The notes: generated from the letters alone by a model not told the origin. Positions 7,953 through 15,555 are shown, counted from the stretch's first letter. The stretch is DNA of 29,674 bases from JALOPX01 sp041309605 (GCA_041309605.1 JBFYZH010000063.1:1-29674), one strand, 5' to 3'. A program made the numbers and translations.

Positions 7953-9713
7953 ATGGGTGATACCAGAACCGCCGCTTCGAGGTTTCTTGTTCTGATTTCG
8001 CTGTTTGTTCTTCCACAGATACAGTCATGCGGGGGCGGATCGTCGACTTCCCCGGATTTACCGGACGGTCCCGCTGCGGACTGGGATATCGTCTCGAATT
8101 CCAGGTGGCTGACCTGCATATGGAGCGCCGCCGCGGATGACATATTCGCCGGCGGACACGACGGAGTCATCCTGCGAAGCGACGGGGAGAACTGGAGCAC
8201 GATGGAAACGGGAACTGCGCAGTCCATATATTCGATATGGGGAACGTCGCCCGTCAACGTGATGGCAGCCTGCGGATCCGGGGTCGTATTGCAATGGAAC
8301 GGCGCCTTATGGACCGGCATCGCCACCGGATCTTCCGCCAGGCTGGAAGGCATCTGGGGAAGTTCCCCCGACAACATTTGGGTGGTCGGAGCGGCCGGAA
8401 CAATCCTTCACAGGGAAGGGGCGGCATGGACACAGATCACGACGGGAATAACCGAAGACCTTCACACCGTCTGGGGCAGCTCGCCGGACGATATCTATGC
8501 GGCCGGCGATTACGGACGGCTCCTGCATTACAACGGTTCCTCCTGGCAGATAATGACCGTGGACGCGGACCGGACGCACAGGGCACTCTGGGGAAGCTCG
8601 GCCGATAACATCTTCCTGGGCGGATCGGGCGGCGGAATCCTGCATTACAACGGCGAATCGTGGTCATCGATGGAAAGTGGAACGACGGAGGAGATAACAT
8701 CGATCAACGGGAGTTCGGCGGACGACGTCCTCGCCTGCGGCGACCACGGGACGGTGCTGAAATGCAATGAAACCGACTGGTCCCGGATGGATCCGGTCAC
8801 TTCTGAAAAACTGCACGGCATAATTGCGATATCGGAGACCGACGCTTACGCGGTGGGATTTTTGGGCACGATCCTTCATTCGAACGGCGTTCACTGGAAC
8901 ATCGTCCCCGACGCCAGGTCGCAGCACCTCTTCGGTGTCTGGAGCGGTTCCGGATCGGAAGCCTGGGCGGTGGGTAAAAACGGGGCCATACTCAGGTTCA
9001 ACGGAACCGGATGGGATACGGCACCCTGGGGCAAAACCGGTATATTGAACGCCGTTTGGGGTGAATCGATCGACGACATTATCATGGCGGGGCAGTATGG
9101 CACGGTGCTGCGGTACGACGGGGCGACCCTGAGCGAGGGATCGATCCCCGGTTTCGGAGAAATCAACAGTCTCTCCGGCGCCGGCGGGACTATCGTATTC
9201 GGCGCCGGGCTTTTCGGACTTATAACGCGGTACAACGGCACCGCATGGGAGCAGATGGAGACCTCCGTGACCGAATCCCTGTGGGGAATATGGGCCGTGG
9301 CGACCGACGATGTCTGGGCTGTCGGCGGGAACGGCTTGATCCTCCACTACGACGGATCGTCCTGGCAGGAAGCGGACAGCCCGGTTGCTTTTCTGCTCTG
9401 CGATGTATGGGCGAGCGCATGGGACGACGTTTTCGCCGTGGGGTACGGCGGAAATATCATCCATTACAACGGGGATGCCTGGACTCAGATGGACAGCGGC
9501 ACGAGCAGGCAGCTTTACTCGGTATGGGGAACCTGCGGCAGCGACGTTTTCGCGGTCGGTCAATACGGCGTAATCATGCATTACGACGGCTCCGCCTGGA
9601 CGGGGCAGAGCAGCCCGACCGGCGTCACCCTCAGGGCGGTATGGGGAACGGGGCCCTCCGATGTTCACGCGGTCGGGTCGACCGGCACGATCCTCCATTA
9701 CGGTCTGAACTAG
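7953..9713 (+). CDS. Lipoprotein with 14 tandem WGSS...G.ILHYNG..W repeats (beta-propeller, 586 aa)
   Basis: Residues 1-26 are a lipoprotein signal: hydrophobic core FLVLISLFVL and lipobox IQSC with Cys26, followed by a GGGSS-rich tether. The rest is 14 imperfect repeats of about 38-40 residues with the pattern WGSSPDDIYAAGDYG then ILHYNG then W. Repeats of this kind fold as propeller blades and are common in large surface proteins of myxobacteria and relatives. The last repeat lacks its final Trp strand and the N-terminus begins with an extra Trp strand (SRWLT), consistent with a ring closed by the two ends; 14 blades could mean two seven-bladed rings. I start at ATG 7953, seven bases after AAGGA; an upstream in-frame start would place charged residues ahead of the signal. 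Ligand and partner are unknown. Confidence 0.85.
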   Translation: MGDTRTAASRFLVLISLFVLPQIQSCGGGSSTSPDLPDGPAADWDIVSNSRWLTCIWSAAADDIFAGGHDGVILRSDGENWSTMETGTAQSIYSIWGTSPVNVMAACGSGVVLQWNGALWTGIATGSSARLEGIWGSSPDNIWVVGAAGTILHREGAAWTQITTGITEDLHTVWGSSPDDIYAAGDYGRLLHYNGSSWQIMTVDADRTHRALWGSSADNIFLGGSGGGILHYNGESWSSMESGTTEEITSINGSSADDVLACGDHGTVLKCNETDWSRMDPVTSEKLHGIIAISETDAYAVGFLGTILHSNGVHWNIVPDARSQHLFGVWSGSGSEAWAVGKNGAILRFNGTGWDTAPWGKTGILNAVWGESIDDIIMAGQYGTVLRYDGATLSEGSIPGFGEINSLSGAGGTIVFGAGLFGLITRYNGTAWEQMETSVTESLWGIWAVATDDVWAVGGNGLILHYDGSSWQEADSPVAFLLCDVWASAWDDVFAVGYGGNIIHYNGDAWTQMDSGTSRQLYSVWGTCGSDVFAVGQYGVIMHYDGSAWTGQSSPTGVTLRAVWGTGPSDVHAVGSTGTILHYGLN

Positions 9714-9730
9714 CCATTTCGCGCGCCATC

Positions 9731-9739
9731 TGATATAAT
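9731..9739 (+). promoter_or_regulatory. Extended -10 promoter directly before the sigma-factor gene
   Basis: TGATATAAT is a perfect extended -10 element (TG, one base, TATAAT). Initiation about seven bases downstream would fall at 9745-9747, two to four bases before the ATG at 9749, giving an essentially leaderless message. No clear -35 box or Shine-Dalgarno is visible. Confidence 0.5.
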
Positions 9740-9748
9740 CGGCCAATC

Positions 9749-10645
9749 ATGGGCAACGATCTAGAACTCGTAAAAAAGATCCTCGACGGAGAGGAAAAAG
9801 CCTGGCACGAATTCGTGGAGACCCACACTCCATACATCAGGAATATCATCGCCGGTTACGCCGGAGACCGGGAGCTGGCCGCCGACCTGTTCACATCCCT
9901 GCTGGAAAAACTGGTGACGGAGAAACTCTCCGGATTCAAGGGAAAATCTACCCTCAAAACATGGCTTTTCATAGTCACTGGCAATCATTGCAGGGACCAT
10001 TTCCGCTCGGAAAACGGAATACGCCATGTTAAAAAAGCGGCCGCCGGCCTCTGCAGGCTCGACCGGCGATTCTTCGAGCTTTTCTATCTGGACGGATTGC
10101 AGTTCGGCGAAGTGATCGAGAGCCTCAGGCTCGAGATGGGAAAGGAGATCACCTTTCTCGATCTGTTCGAGGCCGACAGGAGGGTCGGGGCACACATGGC
10201 CGGACAGAAACTCGGCCGGCTTCTTGACAAGCTCCTTGCCTGCCGCCGGTCCCCCGGCCGGGCCGCGGTTATCCGCGGATCGGCATTTCACGATCCCGAC
10301 CTCCTCGAATCCCCTAAGGCGTCGCCCGATTCGCTTTCCGGAAGCAGGGATCTGCAGAAGGTCATGGAACTGCTCAGGGAAGCCGTCTCCCTGCTTTCCC
10401 AAAGGGACAGGTTGCTGCTCAAGATGCGTTTCGAGCATGGGGAAAGCGCGCGGAGAATAGGCGAGTTGCTCGGTTTCCGGGACGTCAAACAGGTTTACAG
10501 AAAACTGGACTGCCTGTACGGCGAACTCGCATCGAGGCTCGAGGCGAACGGGATGCCCGTCGAAACGTGCCGGTACGTCGTGCGCGATATGGATGCCCTT
10601 TTCTCGCTGGAGGAGATGTGGCACGACAACAGGGATCTTAACTGA
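9749..10645 (+). CDS. Atypical ECF-like sigma factor with long inter-domain region (298 aa)
   Basis: Residues of about 8-90 look like sigma region 2 (KKILDGEEKAWHEFVE, GKSTLKTWLFIVTGNHCRDHFR). Residues of about 205-262 look like region 4 with a helix-turn-helix (LLSQRDRLLLKMRFEHGESARRIGELLG). Ordinary ECF factors are about 170-200 residues; here roughly 110 extra residues lie between the two, and 103-128 (LDRRFFELFYLDGLQFGEVIESL) resembles a worn region 4 copy. A 35-residue tail follows region 4. A stop codon lies in frame at 9731-9733, so ATG 9749 is the first usable start. No ribosome site precedes it, and a -10 element ends nine bases before it. The next gene encodes a zinc-finger membrane protein, the usual anti-sigma arrangement. 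The signal and regulon are unknown. Confidence 0.75.
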   Translation: MGNDLELVKKILDGEEKAWHEFVETHTPYIRNIIAGYAGDRELAADLFTSLLEKLVTEKLSGFKGKSTLKTWLFIVTGNHCRDHFRSENGIRHVKKAAAGLCRLDRRFFELFYLDGLQFGEVIESLRLEMGKEITFLDLFEADRRVGAHMAGQKLGRLLDKLLACRRSPGRAAVIRGSAFHDPDLLESPKASPDSLSGSRDLQKVMELLREAVSLLSQRDRLLLKMRFEHGESARRIGELLGFRDVKQVYRKLDCLYGELASRLEANGMPVETCRYVVRDMDALFSLEEMWHDNRDLN

Positions 10646-10718
10646 CTACAACAATGGAGCGGCCGGCCGATTGGGAAAAAACGGCGAACCGTCGTCTAAT
10701 CTTTTGTAAAGGATGAAA

Positions 10719-10754
10719 ATGAAACATGCCGAAAGACCGGGTTGCCGACGATGA
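10719..10754 (+). CDS. Possible 11-residue leader peptide overlapping the anti-sigma start
   Basis: ATG 10719 follows AAAGG at a fair distance and reads MKHAERPGCRR before a stop at 10752-10754. That stop overlaps the anti-sigma ATG (10751) in an ATGA junction. The anti-sigma start has no clear ribosome site of its own, so translational coupling from this short frame is plausible. Its size makes it easy to obtain by chance. Confidence 0.3.
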   Translation: MKHAERPGCRR

Positions 10755-11650
10755 ACAAGTTCTGTGGTAACGAGGAATTGCTGGCCGCCTACATAGACCG
10801 GATGCTTCCGGACGATCAGAGGATCCTTTACGAAAAGCACCTGTCCGAATGTTCGAGGTGCCTTTCAGATCTGATTCTATCGAGGACGGCCAGCGATGAG
10901 ATACTTGGAGAAGGGGCGTCCCTGCCCGCTTCAGAAGAGCCGGCCGGTCTTCGGCGCGTCGATAGGGGTCGTGGAGTCCGGCGGCACATCCTGAGAAGTA
11001 TCGCGGCCTCGCCGCGTTTATCCGGCGCCCTCATCGTCGCCGCGGCATCCCTGATTATCGTCTGGTTGTCCGCGGTGATGCTCCTGCCTTCCCGGAATCC
11101 GGCTCTGAGGATCGCCCGGCAGGAGATTTCCGCGGCGTTAAACGATTACTGGACGGGAGAAGTCAGGCTTTCCTGCGAGGGCGGCATTCCTGGGGAAAAA
11201 AACCGGAGAATCAGGGGGGCGGGATACGAGGGCAGGATCCTGGAGTACAATGAAAAGGCGCTGCGCGAAACGCTCGCCCGCGATCCGGGATCAGTCGAGG
11301 CAAGAAGACTACTGGGACATATATTCATGATCAGGAACCACCCTGCCATGGCGCGGATCTACTACGGCCAGATACTGGATCTCGATCCGCGCGACGCCGC
11401 GGCGCTCAACGACCTTGCCGTAGCGCACTACCGGGGGGGCGACCTTGAAAAAGCCCTCGGATTGCTGGACTCCGCCATCGCAGCCGGAACCTTCATCCCC
11501 GAGACATACTACAATCTCGCCGTGATGCTGATCGAGTCGGGAAACCCCGGCAAAGCGGAAAAAACAATAAAAAAATATCTGTCCATCGATTCCTCCTCCG
11601 TATGGTCGCAAAGACTTCGTGAACTCGCAGGCGCCCGGCCCGGAGAATGA
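10751..11650 (+). CDS. Zinc-finger anti-sigma-like membrane protein with TPR domain (299 aa)
   Basis: The N-terminus has a ZAS/zf-HC2-type anti-sigma motif: Cys5, then His30-x3-Cys34-x2-Cys37 (EKHLSECSRC). One transmembrane helix lies at about 96-116 (ALIVAAASLIIVW). Residues of about 150-295 contain three or four tetratricopeptide-like units (YNEKALRETLARDPGSVEARR, RIYYGQILDLDPRDAAALND, KALGLLDSAI, YNLAVMLIESGNPGKAEK). The layout puts the zinc finger in the cytoplasm, where it could hold the preceding sigma factor, and the TPR region in the periplasm, where it may bind a partner that relays the signal. It begins 105 bases after the sigma gene on the same strand. I use ATG 10751; a TTG nine bases upstream is possible. 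Sigma binding is inferred from motif and context. Confidence 0.8.
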   Translation: MNKFCGNEELLAAYIDRMLPDDQRILYEKHLSECSRCLSDLILSRTASDEILGEGASLPASEEPAGLRRVDRGRGVRRHILRSIAASPRLSGALIVAAASLIIVWLSAVMLLPSRNPALRIARQEISAALNDYWTGEVRLSCEGGIPGEKNRRIRGAGYEGRILEYNEKALRETLARDPGSVEARRLLGHIFMIRNHPAMARIYYGQILDLDPRDAAALNDLAVAHYRGGDLEKALGLLDSAIAAGTFIPETYYNLAVMLIESGNPGKAEKTIKKYLSIDSSSVWSQRLRELAGARPGE

Positions 11651-11746
11651 CCTCCCCGGCCTTCCGAATTTCCCGCCCCCCGGTTTTCGCCCGCCGGGAT
11701 TATCCGGCGGCCCGGCACATTCCATGAAAAATGGCCCGTTCTTTTT

Positions 11747-11776
11747 TTGTCAAAAAACCGAAAACTGCCGTCTATT
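11747..11776 (+). promoter_or_regulatory. Possible promoter of the candidate small RNA
   Basis: TTGTCA (11747-11752, five of six to consensus) and TCTATT (11771-11776, four of six) are 18 bases apart in an AT-rich patch that follows the anti-sigma gene. Confidence 0.35.
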
Positions 11777-11782
11777 ACTATA

Positions 11783-11950
11783 CAGGAAATGATGCATCTC
11801 GTCAGGTATCGCCGTTCCGAGGGGTTTTTCGGTTTTTCGCCCCGTGATTATCATAGGGGGTCAGATAATCCACTGAAGGGGCGCATACGGGGGAGAGGGT
11901 AGGAAGTTCCCGGCCATCAGGGAGGGACCTGGGTTCCTCCCTGTTTTTTT
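11783..11950 (+). ncRNA. Candidate structured small RNA ending in an intrinsic terminator
   Basis: Between a possible promoter and a strong terminator lies about 168 bases with no coding frame. A central stem pairs GCCCC (11839-11843) with GGGGC (11878-11882) and, inside it, GTGATTATC (11844-11852) with GATAATC and AC (11864-11873) around an 11-base loop, about 14 pairs with small bulges. A shorter alternative, TCAG with CTGA (11861-11864 and 11873-11876), would compete with it, which could mean switching. It could instead be the 3' leader of the anti-sigma operon. I do not recognise 6S, SRP, tmRNA, RNase P or any known riboswitch class in it. Confidence 0.35.
11918..11950 (+). terminator. 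Rho-independent terminator
   Basis: CAGGGAGG (11918-11925) pairs perfectly with CCTCCCTG (11936-11943) across a 10-base loop, followed directly by seven T residues (11944-11950). It ends transcripts from the sigma/anti-sigma side or from the candidate RNA. Confidence 0.85.
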
Positions 11951-12012
11951 GCCCGAACCTCGGAAACTTTCCAACGCCTCGGCCGAAATACCGGACACCG
12001 CCGTATCACGGA

Positions 12013-12042
12013 CCGGGTTCGGGCCTAACGGCCGGAACCCGG
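12013..12042. repeat. Long hairpin upstream of the S9 peptidase promoter
   Basis: CCGGGTTC (12013-12020) pairs with GAACCCGG (12035-12042), and inside it GGCC (12022-12025) pairs with GGCC (12030-12033) around the loop TAAC, with one G-G mismatch. No T-run follows, so it is a weak terminator candidate at best. Confidence 0.6.
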
Positions 12043-12094
12043 CTTGCATGGTTTTCCCCGAGATTAACGACATCTGCGCGGGCCTTCTTAAAAG

Positions 12095-12123
12095 TTGCTT
12101 GTTCGCGGTCTTTTTCTTACAAT
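12095..12123 (+). promoter_or_regulatory. Putative promoter of the S9 peptidase gene
   Basis: TTGCTT (12095-12100) and TACAAT (12118-12123) are 17 bases apart, 45 bases ahead of the ATG. The -10 box matches five of six consensus bases; the -35 box is weak. Confidence 0.5.
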
Positions 12124-12168
12124 GCCTCCCGTATTGCCGATCCATTCCCAAAACGAAGGAGAGAAGCC

Positions 12169-14244
12169 ATGAATCATTCGTTCGACAAATTGCTCCGCCT
12201 GTCCGTTTTCGTCTTTCTCGCCCTGACCCTGGGCGCAGGAACGGCCGCGGGCCACGAAGGTGAGGTCACCGAAAGGCCCCGCGCGATAACGTTCGACGAC
12301 CTCATCGCGCTCGGCAGGATAGGCGCGTTCGAGATCTCCCCCGATGGAAAGACGGTCGCCTTCACGGTAACGTGGTTCGACAAGGAGAAAAACTCTTCGA
12401 ACACCGATATCCATACGGTCTCCACGGACAAAGGCGAGACCCGGCCATTCGTCATAAGCGAAGGAAACGACACCTCGCCCTGCTGGTCGCCCGATGGCGG
12501 CCGTCTCGCCTTCGTCTCCGACCGGGACGGAACATCGCAGATCTGGATCATCCCCGTGGACGGCGGCGAGGCAAGAAAGATCACCGACATCCCCACCGGC
12601 GCATCGGATCCCCTGTGGTCCCCCGATGGAAATACGATCGCCTTCACTTCCGGCGTTTATCCCGATTGCGAGGACATGGACTGCAACGCCGGCAGGCTCG
12701 CCGAGGCCCGCGACAGCAAGGTCAAGGCCCGGCTGGTCGATCATCTTCTGTACAGGCACTGGAACAGCTGGCGCGACGGCACGTGGAGCCACCTTTTCCT
12801 GACGGGGATAAATGGCGGCCCGCTTACGGAGATCAACAGGGGCAGGACCGACGTCCCGCCGATCGATCTCGGGGGGGCGCGCGATTACGCCTTTTCTCCC
12901 GACGGCGCCGAAATATGTTTCTCGATGAATCCGGATCCCGTCGTCGCGATCTCGACCAACAACGACCTCTACATCTATTCGATCGCCGATGGGACCACCA
13001 GGCGAATCACGGCCGGCAATCCCTCCAACGACAACGATCCCCGCTATTCCCCGGACGGAAGATATATCGCCTGGCGCGCTCAATCGAAACCCGGATCCGA
13101 AGCGGATCGCTTCTCGATGATGCTCCATGACAGGAACACGAACGAGACGCGCAGCCTTACGGGGGATCTCGATTACAGCGTCGGCTCCTACGGATGGGCG
13201 CCGGACAGCCGCTCCCTGTGGTTCAGCGCCGAAGAAACGGGGCGCTATTCGATATTCAACATCTCCATCGGTGGAAAGGCGCCCGAAAAGGTGATAACGG
13301 GAGGCTTCGACAACGATCTGCGCGTGTCCCCCGACGGGAAGAACATCGTTTTAGCGCGCCAGAGTATTAAAAGGCCGGTCGACCTCTACAAGGCCTCGGT
13401 CAACGGGAAAAAGATCGTCCGGCTGACCGATATCAACGCGGGTATCCTCGCCGACCTCGAGATGAACGATGTAGAGGAGTTCTGGTATGACGGGGCCTCG
13501 GGAGCCAGGGTACACGGGATGCTCGTGAAACCTCCCTTTTTCGAGGAAGGCGGAAAGTACCCGCTTATTCTGCTGATACACGGAGGTCCCCAGGGATCGT
13601 TCGGCGACGACTTCCACTACCGATGGAACGTCCAGATGTTCGCTTCGCCCGGTTATGTGGTGGCGACATTCAATTTCACCGGCAGCACGGGGTACGGGCA
13701 GGTTTTCACCGACGCCATAAGCGGCGACTGGGGGGGAGCGCCGTACGTGGACATAATGAAAGGCATCGAATACGTGACGGCGACTTTTCCGTTCGTCGAC
13801 GGCGAAAGGATGGGAGCGGCCGGGGCTTCATACGGCGGGTACATGATCGACTGGATAGAGGGACATACCGACAGGTTCAAATGTCTCGTTTCGCACGCCG
13901 GCGTCTATAATCTCGAGAGCATGTACGGGGCCACCGAGGAACTCTGGTTCCCCGAATGGGAATTCAAGGGCACGCCATGGACCAATCCCGACATGTACGA
14001 AAAATTCTCTCCCCACAGGTTCGCCGGTTCCTTCAGGACGCCCTGCCTGGTGGTGGCGGGGGAACACGATTACAGGGTGCCATATACGCAGAGCCTCGAA
14101 TTTTTCACCGCGCTGCAGAGAATGAATGTCCCTTCGAAACTTCTTGTGTTCCCCGACGAGTATCATTTCGTGGCCAAACCGCGGAACGCCGAACTCTGGT
14201 GGGATACCCTGCACGAATGGTTCGATGACTATCTGAAGGATTGA
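12169..14244 (+). CDS. Secreted S9 family prolyl-oligopeptidase-like serine peptidase (691 aa)
   Basis: A Sec signal peptide covers residues 1-27 (LSVFVFLALTLGAG, then GTAAG). Residues of about 40-410 form the WD40-like/TolB-type propeller typical of S9 enzymes, seen as repeated SPDGKTVAF, WSPDGGRLAFVSDRDG, SPDGRYIAW and SPDGKNIVL motifs. Residues of about 440-691 are the alpha/beta hydrolase domain with the oxyanion segment LLIHGGPQGSF and the catalytic triad Ser554 (GASYGGY), Asp634 (GEHDYRVP) and His666 (DEYHFV). Overall it matches the S9C/DPP5-like aminopeptidase group that trims peptides in the periplasm. A Cys pair (CEDMDC) sits in the propeller. The ATG follows AAGGAGAG. The gene is monocistronic, with a hairpin region behind it. 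Exact peptide specificity is not evident. Confidence 0.95.
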   Translation: MNHSFDKLLRLSVFVFLALTLGAGTAAGHEGEVTERPRAITFDDLIALGRIGAFEISPDGKTVAFTVTWFDKEKNSSNTDIHTVSTDKGETRPFVISEGNDTSPCWSPDGGRLAFVSDRDGTSQIWIIPVDGGEARKITDIPTGASDPLWSPDGNTIAFTSGVYPDCEDMDCNAGRLAEARDSKVKARLVDHLLYRHWNSWRDGTWSHLFLTGINGGPLTEINRGRTDVPPIDLGGARDYAFSPDGAEICFSMNPDPVVAISTNNDLYIYSIADGTTRRITAGNPSNDNDPRYSPDGRYIAWRAQSKPGSEADRFSMMLHDRNTNETRSLTGDLDYSVGSYGWAPDSRSLWFSAEETGRYSIFNISIGGKAPEKVITGGFDNDLRVSPDGKNIVLARQSIKRPVDLYKASVNGKKIVRLTDINAGILADLEMNDVEEFWYDGASGARVHGMLVKPPFFEEGGKYPLILLIHGGPQGSFGDDFHYRWNVQMFASPGYVVATFNFTGSTGYGQVFTDAISGDWGGAPYVDIMKGIEYVTATFPFVDGERMGAAGASYGGYMIDWIEGHTDRFKCLVSHAGVYNLESMYGATEELWFPEWEFKGTPWTNPDMYEKFSPHRFAGSFRTPCLVVAGEHDYRVPYTQSLEFFTALQRMNVPSKLLVFPDEYHFVAKPRNAELWWDTLHEWFDDYLKD

Positions 14245-14252
14245 CGGGCCGG

Positions 14253-14289
14253 AAAAAAGAGCCCTGCCCGGGCTTCACCGGGCAGGGCT
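14253..14289 (-). terminator. Intrinsic terminator for the leftward PhzF gene
   Basis: AGCCCTGCCCGG (14260-14271) and CCGGGCAGGGCT (14278-14289) form a perfect 12-base-pair stem with a six-base loop. On the minus strand it is followed by a T-run (the A-run at 14253-14258 on the plus strand). The U-tract serves leftward transcripts; it may also stall rightward S9 peptidase transcripts, which lack a U-tract here. Confidence 0.8.
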
Positions 14290-14298
14290 CGAATCAAA

Positions 14299-14358
14299 AC
14301 CGGAAAAGAGATCCAATGAAAGGGTCACGCGGGCCACCTCCTCAGAACCTTTTCCGGT
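14299..14358. repeat. 10-base inverted repeat with 40-base spacer
   Basis: ACCGGAAAAG (14299-14308) and CTTTTCCGGT (14349-14358) are perfect reverse complements. They sit in the gap between the convergent S9 peptidase and PhzF genes, beside the terminator hairpin, so they may add 3'-end structure to the PhzF message. Confidence 0.5.
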
Positions 14359-14459
14359 AAAATACGGATTTCTGACAGAACTGGTTGGATATTATCACGA
14401 ACCCGCTTTCAAACATGGGTAGTATAACACATAGTCGGTAAAAATAAAAAGGTTTTCAC

Positions 14460-15347
14460 TCACGGTAAAACAATACTGCCTTCACCGACGCTGACAACCG
14501 ATCCGGACACCTTTACCGAATCCACCATCCCCCGATCACAGTGCACCTCGGTCTCCAGAAGACTCGGCCTGCCCATTTCCTCCCCCTGGCTGATAACGAG
14601 CCTCAGGTGAGCGGGGAATTTAAGTATCCTCGCCAGATAGGCACCCAGCGCGCCGGCCGCCGAACCGGTCGCGGGATCCTCCGATATGGAAAGCGCCGGA
14701 GCGAAGAACCTTGCGTGTACATTTATTTTTTTACTTTCGACCCTGGCGAAGAGGTAGAGCCCGATCACTTTGTGCCTCTGCATCACACTGACCGCTTCCT
14801 CCATATTGAGACTCGCCTGCCGGACGACGTCGGAACCGGCCGCCTCGATTATCATGAAGTCGAGGCCGTTGGAGACCACTCCTCCCCCCATCAGATCGTG
14901 TCCCTTTATACCGACCGCTCTCGCGGCCTGCCCCCTGTTCTGCAGCGCCGATCCGAACTGGGGCACGGGCTGGTTCATCGTCAGTCTCGTCTCCGTCTTG
15001 TTCGATTTGACGACGTTGACTTCGATCCTCCCCGATTCGAGTCCAAGGACAAGGCTCGCCGGTTTTTTCCCTTTTGAATTTTTTATAAGAACGTATGCCG
15101 TGCCGATCGTGGGATGACCCGCAAACGGCAATTCTTCGGCCGGAGTGAAGATCCTGACATCCGCGTCCACCCCCTTTTCCTTCGATGGAAAGACGAAGGT
15201 GGTCTCGGAGAAATTGATCTCCCTGGCGATAAGCTGCATCTGTGCCTTGGACAATCTGCCCGGATCGGTAAAAACGGCGAGCTGGTTTCCCCCGAAAGGT
15301 TTGCTCGTGAAAACATCGACATGTTCATATACCAGTTTTCGATTCAT
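14460..15347 (-). CDS. PhzF-family isomerase-like protein (295 aa)
   Basis: The protein shows the PhzF/diaminopimelate-epimerase-like fold signatures: FGGNQLAVF near the N-terminus, the catalytic-glutamate segment NFSETTFV, PFAGHPTIGTAYVL, and in the second half EDPATGSAAGALGAYL. PhzF itself isomerises a phenazine precursor, but most family members lie outside phenazine clusters and have unassigned roles; no phenazine genes are near this one. I start at ATG 15347, eight bases after GAGGG; an in-frame start 18 bases upstream lacks a ribosome site. It is monocistronic, divergent from the cyclophilin gene and ends in a strong terminator. No signal peptide is present, so it is cytoplasmic. Confidence 0.9.
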   Translation of the reverse strand: MNRKLVYEHVDVFTSKPFGGNQLAVFTDPGRLSKAQMQLIAREINFSETTFVFPSKEKGVDADVRIFTPAEELPFAGHPTIGTAYVLIKNSKGKKPASLVLGLESGRIEVNVVKSNKTETRLTMNQPVPQFGSALQNRGQAARAVGIKGHDLMGGGVVSNGLDFMIIEAAGSDVVRQASLNMEEAVSVMQRHKVIGLYLFARVESKKINVHARFFAPALSISEDPATGSAAGALGAYLARILKFPAHLRLVISQGEEMGRPSLLETEVHCDRGMVDSVKVSGSVVSVGEGSIVLP

Positions 15348-15485
15348 ACTTACGTCCCTCGACAATAAGTCCGAACGTCTTCAAAACCGCTTCGCGTCAT
15401 GGTAACAGAAGAGCGTTCAAGGTGGGAAGAAAAAAGTTATTCCGGTCCGATGGCGGGTGGATTTTTCTATCTATTTGCACTGCAA

Positions 15486-15534
15486 TGCCTTGCGTCGGAT
15501 CGCCGGCGCCTGCGCTCCTTTTTTGCCTTGCGTC
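15486..15534. repeat. Direct repeat TGCCTTGCGTC upstream of the cyclophilin gene
   Basis: The 11-base sequence occurs at 15486-15496 and 15524-15534, 38 bases apart. The second copy overlaps the likely -35 box, so it could be a regulator site. Confidence 0.45.
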
Positions 15535-15555
15535 TCGATCAGGAAAGGATATAAT
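15528..15555 (+). promoter_or_regulatory. Putative sigma-70 promoter of the cyclophilin gene
   Basis: TTGCGT (15528-15533) and a perfect TATAAT (15550-15555) are 16 bases apart. Initiation near 15562 gives a leader of about 47 bases ending in AAAGGAGG. Confidence 0.6.

Larger units (their letters stand above)
11651..12168. other. 518-base gene-free region with RNA-like structures
   Basis: No credible protein-coding frame is seen. The region contains, in order, a possible promoter (11747-11776), a strong internal hairpin (11839-11882), a terminator (11918-11950), a second long hairpin (12013-12042), and the promoter and leader of the S9 peptidase (12095-12168). Confidence 0.65.

Noticed and set aside
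8664..9746. 360-codon minus-strand frame opposite the repeat lipoprotein
   Set aside because: It mirrors the repeat structure of the real gene, has no ribosome site and no known motif.
12013..12042. Hairpin as tRNA or other known RNA
   Set aside because: The GGTTCG-like bases are part of a simple long stem; no cloverleaf or known RNA core can be drawn around it.
12088..13128. 346-codon minus-strand frame opposite the S9 peptidase
   Set aside because: The plus-strand gene has a signal peptide, propeller motifs and a full triad; the antisense product is low-complexity.
14258..14290. Hairpin as a plus-strand terminator for the S9 peptidase
   Set aside because: No T-run follows it on the plus strand; the U-tract is on the minus strand, so it is listed for the PhzF gene.
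14460..15347. Phenazine biosynthesis role for the PhzF-family gene
   Set aside because: No other phenazine gene is nearby, and most family members have other or unknown roles.
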